A stretch of DNA of 7,423 bases from an uncultured Clostridia bacterium. Lineage in GTDB: Bacteria > Bacillota_A > Clostridia > UMGS1840 > HGM11507. Positions 5,659-7,423 of this stretch are shown piece by piece. The notes below the pieces were generated by a model, which had not been told where the DNA came from, did no database searches, and worked only from the letters and a program-made list of their open reading frames with translations. Made by a program: the position numbers and the translations under genes. The DNA is taken from positions 1 through 7,423 of the forward strand of contig CAKRUL010000057.1 of the NCBI GenBank assembly GCA_934403665.1. Reading direction: 5' to 3'. Every line of letters begins with the position of its first letter. Position 1 is the stretch's first letter.

Positions 5659-7350
5659 TTACATCCTTTCCGGCGCAGTGATGCCAAGCAGATTCAGGCA
5701 ATTGCGAATGACAATACGGGTTGCCTGCACCAGCTGAATACGGCTTTCAAACAGTGCCTTGTCCTCACACATGACTCTGCATGCGTTATAAAAGGTGTGG
5801 AAGGCAGAAGCCACTTCCATCACATACTTCGTCATTTTGGAAGGATCCAAAGTCAGCGCCGCCTGCGTGATCTCCTCCGGAAAATAAGCCAGTTTTTCCA
5901 TCAAATCCGACTCTTCCCTTTCCTTCAGATTTTCCAAGCTTCCGCTGATTCCATCCAACGAAACGCCTTCCTCTTTCAGATGACGGAGAATACTGCAAAT
6001 CCGCGCATGCGCATACTGCACATAAAACACCGGATTCTCATTGGATTCCGATACCGCCAGATCCAAGTCAAAATCAAAATGAGAATTTGCCTGACGCAGG
6101 TTAAAGAAAAACCTCGCTGCATCGACATTCACATCGTCAAGAAGATCGGATAGAGTGACTGATTTTCCGGAGCGTTTAGACACCCGGTAGATCTCGCCGT
6201 CTTTATACAGCCGAACAAGCTGCATCAGAATGATGGTAAGCCGGTCGGGATCAAGTCCGAGCGCTTGAAACACACCTTTCATTCTGGAAACATGTCCGTG
6301 ATGATCCGCACCCCAGATGTTAATCATCTGATCAAAGCCACGATCCGCCTTATTTTTATGGTAGGCTATATCCGCCGCAAAATAGGTCGGAAATCCGTTG
6401 GCACGAATCAGAACATCGTCCTTCTCGGCGCCGAATTCGGTGGATTTAAACCAAACGGCTCCCTCTTTTTCGTAAGTGTAACCCTTTTCCGTCAGCTCCC
6501 GGACAACCTGGTTGACCGCGTCTGCCTTGTGAAGCGTGCTTTCATAGAACCAAACGTCATAGTGAATCCCATACCGTCCGGTGTCCTCCTGCAGCTTCCG
6601 GATATTTCGTTTCAGCGCATAGTCTGATAACGTCTTTTTCCGTGTTTCCTCGTCCATCGCCTTCAGTTCTTCCGCACCGAACTGTGCGATGTAATCCTCT
6701 ACATGCTGTTTGATGTCATCCCCATGATAGGCATCCTCCGGAAATTCCACTGCGTCCTCTCCGTATATTTTTTGCAGAAATCTTGCATTTAAGGAAACGC
6801 CGAATTTTTCAATTTGGTTTCCGGCGTCATTGACATAAAACTCCTCGGTGACCTCATAGCCTGCCCAGCGCAACACACTGGAAAGACAGTCACCGATTGC
6901 TCCGCCTCTTGCATTGCCGATATGCATGGGGCCGGTGGGGTTTGCCGAGATAAATTCCACATTGACCTTTTTGCCTGAAAACAGGTCGACCTTTCCGTAT
7001 TCCGTATCGGCTTTCAGAATATAGGCCACCGTATCATACAGCCATTTTTTAGAGAGGTAGAAATTGATAAAGCCGGGGCCTGCAATTTCCACTTTATCCA
7101 CGATTCCGCCGGACAATTCCATCCGGTTGGTGAGAATGCCGGCCGCCTCTCTGGGGTTCTTCTTCCACTGCTTGGACATTTTTAATGCCATATTTGTTGC
7201 AAAATCACCGTGATTTTTATCTTTCGGCATTTCAATCTCTGGCTCGCAAGCCTCCGTTTTCGGCAGCTCACCTGCGGCAACAGCCTTCCTCCATGCCTCG
7301 TTTACAATTTCTTTTAGTTTCAAATGAACCTCTTGTACAGGATTTTTCAT
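5659..7350 (-). CDS. argS: Arginyl-tRNA synthetase
   Basis: This 563-residue class I aminoacyl-tRNA synthetase charges tRNA(Arg) with arginine in the cytoplasm. The N-terminal tRNA-recognition (Add-1) domain spans about 1-100. The Rossmann catalytic domain has the HIGH signature at 143-146 as HIGN within NPTGPMHIGNARGG. The region GADHHGHVSRMKG (347-359) is the conserved ArgRS motif. The KMSKS-equivalent loop is RVSKRSGKSVTL (389-400). The C-terminal helical anticodon-binding (DALR) domain covers about 440-563 and ends in the family-typical LLGITAPERM. Length is normal (E. coli 577, B. subtilis 556). The ATG overlaps the preceding gene's TGA as TGATG. The best Shine-Dalgarno (AAGGAGG, 7370-7364) is 13 nt away, longer than ideal; a GGGGA at 3 nt may help. 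No better start exists because an in-frame TAA lies just upstream. Confidence 0.97.
   Translation of the reverse strand: MKNPVQEVHLKLKEIVNEAWRKAVAAGELPKTEACEPEIEMPKDKNHGDFATNMALKMSKQWKKNPREAAGILTNRMELSGGIVDKVEIAGPGFINFYLSKKWLYDTVAYILKADTEYGKVDLFSGKKVNVEFISANPTGPMHIGNARGGAIGDCLSSVLRWAGYEVTEEFYVNDAGNQIEKFGVSLNARFLQKIYGEDAVEFPEDAYHGDDIKQHVEDYIAQFGAEELKAMDEETRKKTLSDYALKRNIRKLQEDTGRYGIHYDVWFYESTLHKADAVNQVVRELTEKGYTYEKEGAVWFKSTEFGAEKDDVLIRANGFPTYFAADIAYHKNKADRGFDQMINIWGADHHGHVSRMKGVFQALGLDPDRLTIILMQLVRLYKDGEIYRVSKRSGKSVTLSDLLDDVNVDAARFFFNLRQANSHFDFDLDLAVSESNENPVFYVQYAHARICSILRHLKEEGVSLDGISGSLENLKEREESDLMEKLAYFPEEITQAALTLDPSKMTKYVMEVASAFHTFYNACRVMCEDKALFESRIQLVQATRIVIRNCLNLLGITAPERM
5663..5669 (-). 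promoter_or_regulatory. Ribosome binding site fixing the GTG start of the exported EF-hand-like protein
   Basis: AAAGGAT on the minus strand lies within the last codons of argS. Its GGA core ends 7 nt before the GTG at 5656. This spacing supports the GTG over the upstream in-frame ATG and indicates translational coupling to argS. Confidence 0.7.
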
Positions 7351-7423
7351 CAGTCCCCGTTAACCTCCTTAAATGTAACAGATATATTATTATGGCTGGT
7401 TACGATATCGTTCAGCTCCACAT
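7350..7423 (-). CDS. C-terminal fragment of an upstream gene, possibly DUF1934/YwiB-like
   Basis: One minus-strand frame stays open from the window edge to a TGA at 7352-7350, giving 23 residues that end ...NNISVTFKEVNGD. The stop overlaps the argS ATG (TGATG), the arrangement expected of a coupled operon gene. The N-N-I-S-V-T-F-K-E pattern resembles the last beta strand of DUF1934 (YwiB-like) proteins, and ywiB lies directly upstream of argS in B. subtilis and in many Clostridia. With only 23 residues visible, the family assignment rests mostly on gene order. Confidence 0.55.
   Translation of the reverse strand, partial: VELNDIVTSHNNISVTFKEVNGD

Noticed and set aside
5657..5701. ATG at 5701 as start of the exported EF-hand-like protein
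   Set aside because: It would overlap the end of argS and place a polar 15-residue stretch before the signal peptide; the GTG at 5656 has a well-spaced AAAGGA site.
5545..6153. Plus-strand open frame of 202 codons opposite the end of argS
   Set aside because: It is antisense to the conserved C-terminal domain of ArgRS, with no recognisable motif.
6151..6186. ArgRS KMSKS loop written as RVSKRSGK, as if degenerate
   Set aside because: Many ArgRS enzymes have a relaxed version of this motif, so it is normal family variation, not a defect.
7371..7385. Single TGTTAC hexamer upstream of argS as a WalR half-site
   Set aside because: There is no partner hexamer at 5-nt spacing and it lies inside the coding region of the upstream gene.

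Overview
The window looks like chromosomal DNA from a Gram-positive Firmicute, most likely a member of the Clostridia. The reasons are strong AGGAGG-type ribosome binding sites, a vegetative sigma-A-type promoter, and YycH/YycI (WalH/WalI) proteins, which belong to the Firmicute WalKR cell-wall stress system. The species cannot be named from the sequence. Every gene supported here lies on the minus strand, so transcription runs from position 7423 towards position 1. There is no rRNA, tRNA, CRISPR array, insertion sequence or prophage signature.

Reading in the direction of transcription, the first block (7423 to 2529) is a tightly packed housekeeping and envelope cluster. It holds the last codons of a gene that resembles the DUF1934/YwiB family, then argS (arginyl-tRNA synthetase), which is stop/start-overlapped with it. 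Next is a GTG-started exported protein of unknown family with one dockerin/EF-hand-like calcium loop, only 2 nt after argS. Then comes an exported S41A (C-terminal processing) protease with PDZ and peptidoglycan-binding domains, and last an RlmB-type SpoU 2'-O-ribose rRNA methyltransferase.

A 141-bp intergenic region (2388-2528) follows. It carries a well-formed promoter, TTGCAA-17 nt-TATAAT. Overlapping its -35 element are three perfect copies of TGTAAT, each separated by exactly 5 nt (11-bp period). This matches the published WalR (YycF) recognition pattern TGTWAH-N5-TGTWAH, but with three half-sites instead of two.

The second block (2387 to 1) starts at that promoter. It encodes a small exported protein with a bacterial Ig-like fold pattern, then YycH/WalH, then YycI/WalI, which is cut by the window edge after 130 residues. 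YycH and YycI are membrane-anchored extracytoplasmic partners of the sensor kinase WalK. A WalR-type box in front of their operon therefore suggests a feedback loop: WalR-P would control the genes for proteins that tune WalK. The walR and walK genes are not in the window, so the regulators are encoded apart from, or beyond, this module. The most distinctive items are the triple WalR-like box and the small secreted Ig-like protein co-transcribed ahead of yycHI.
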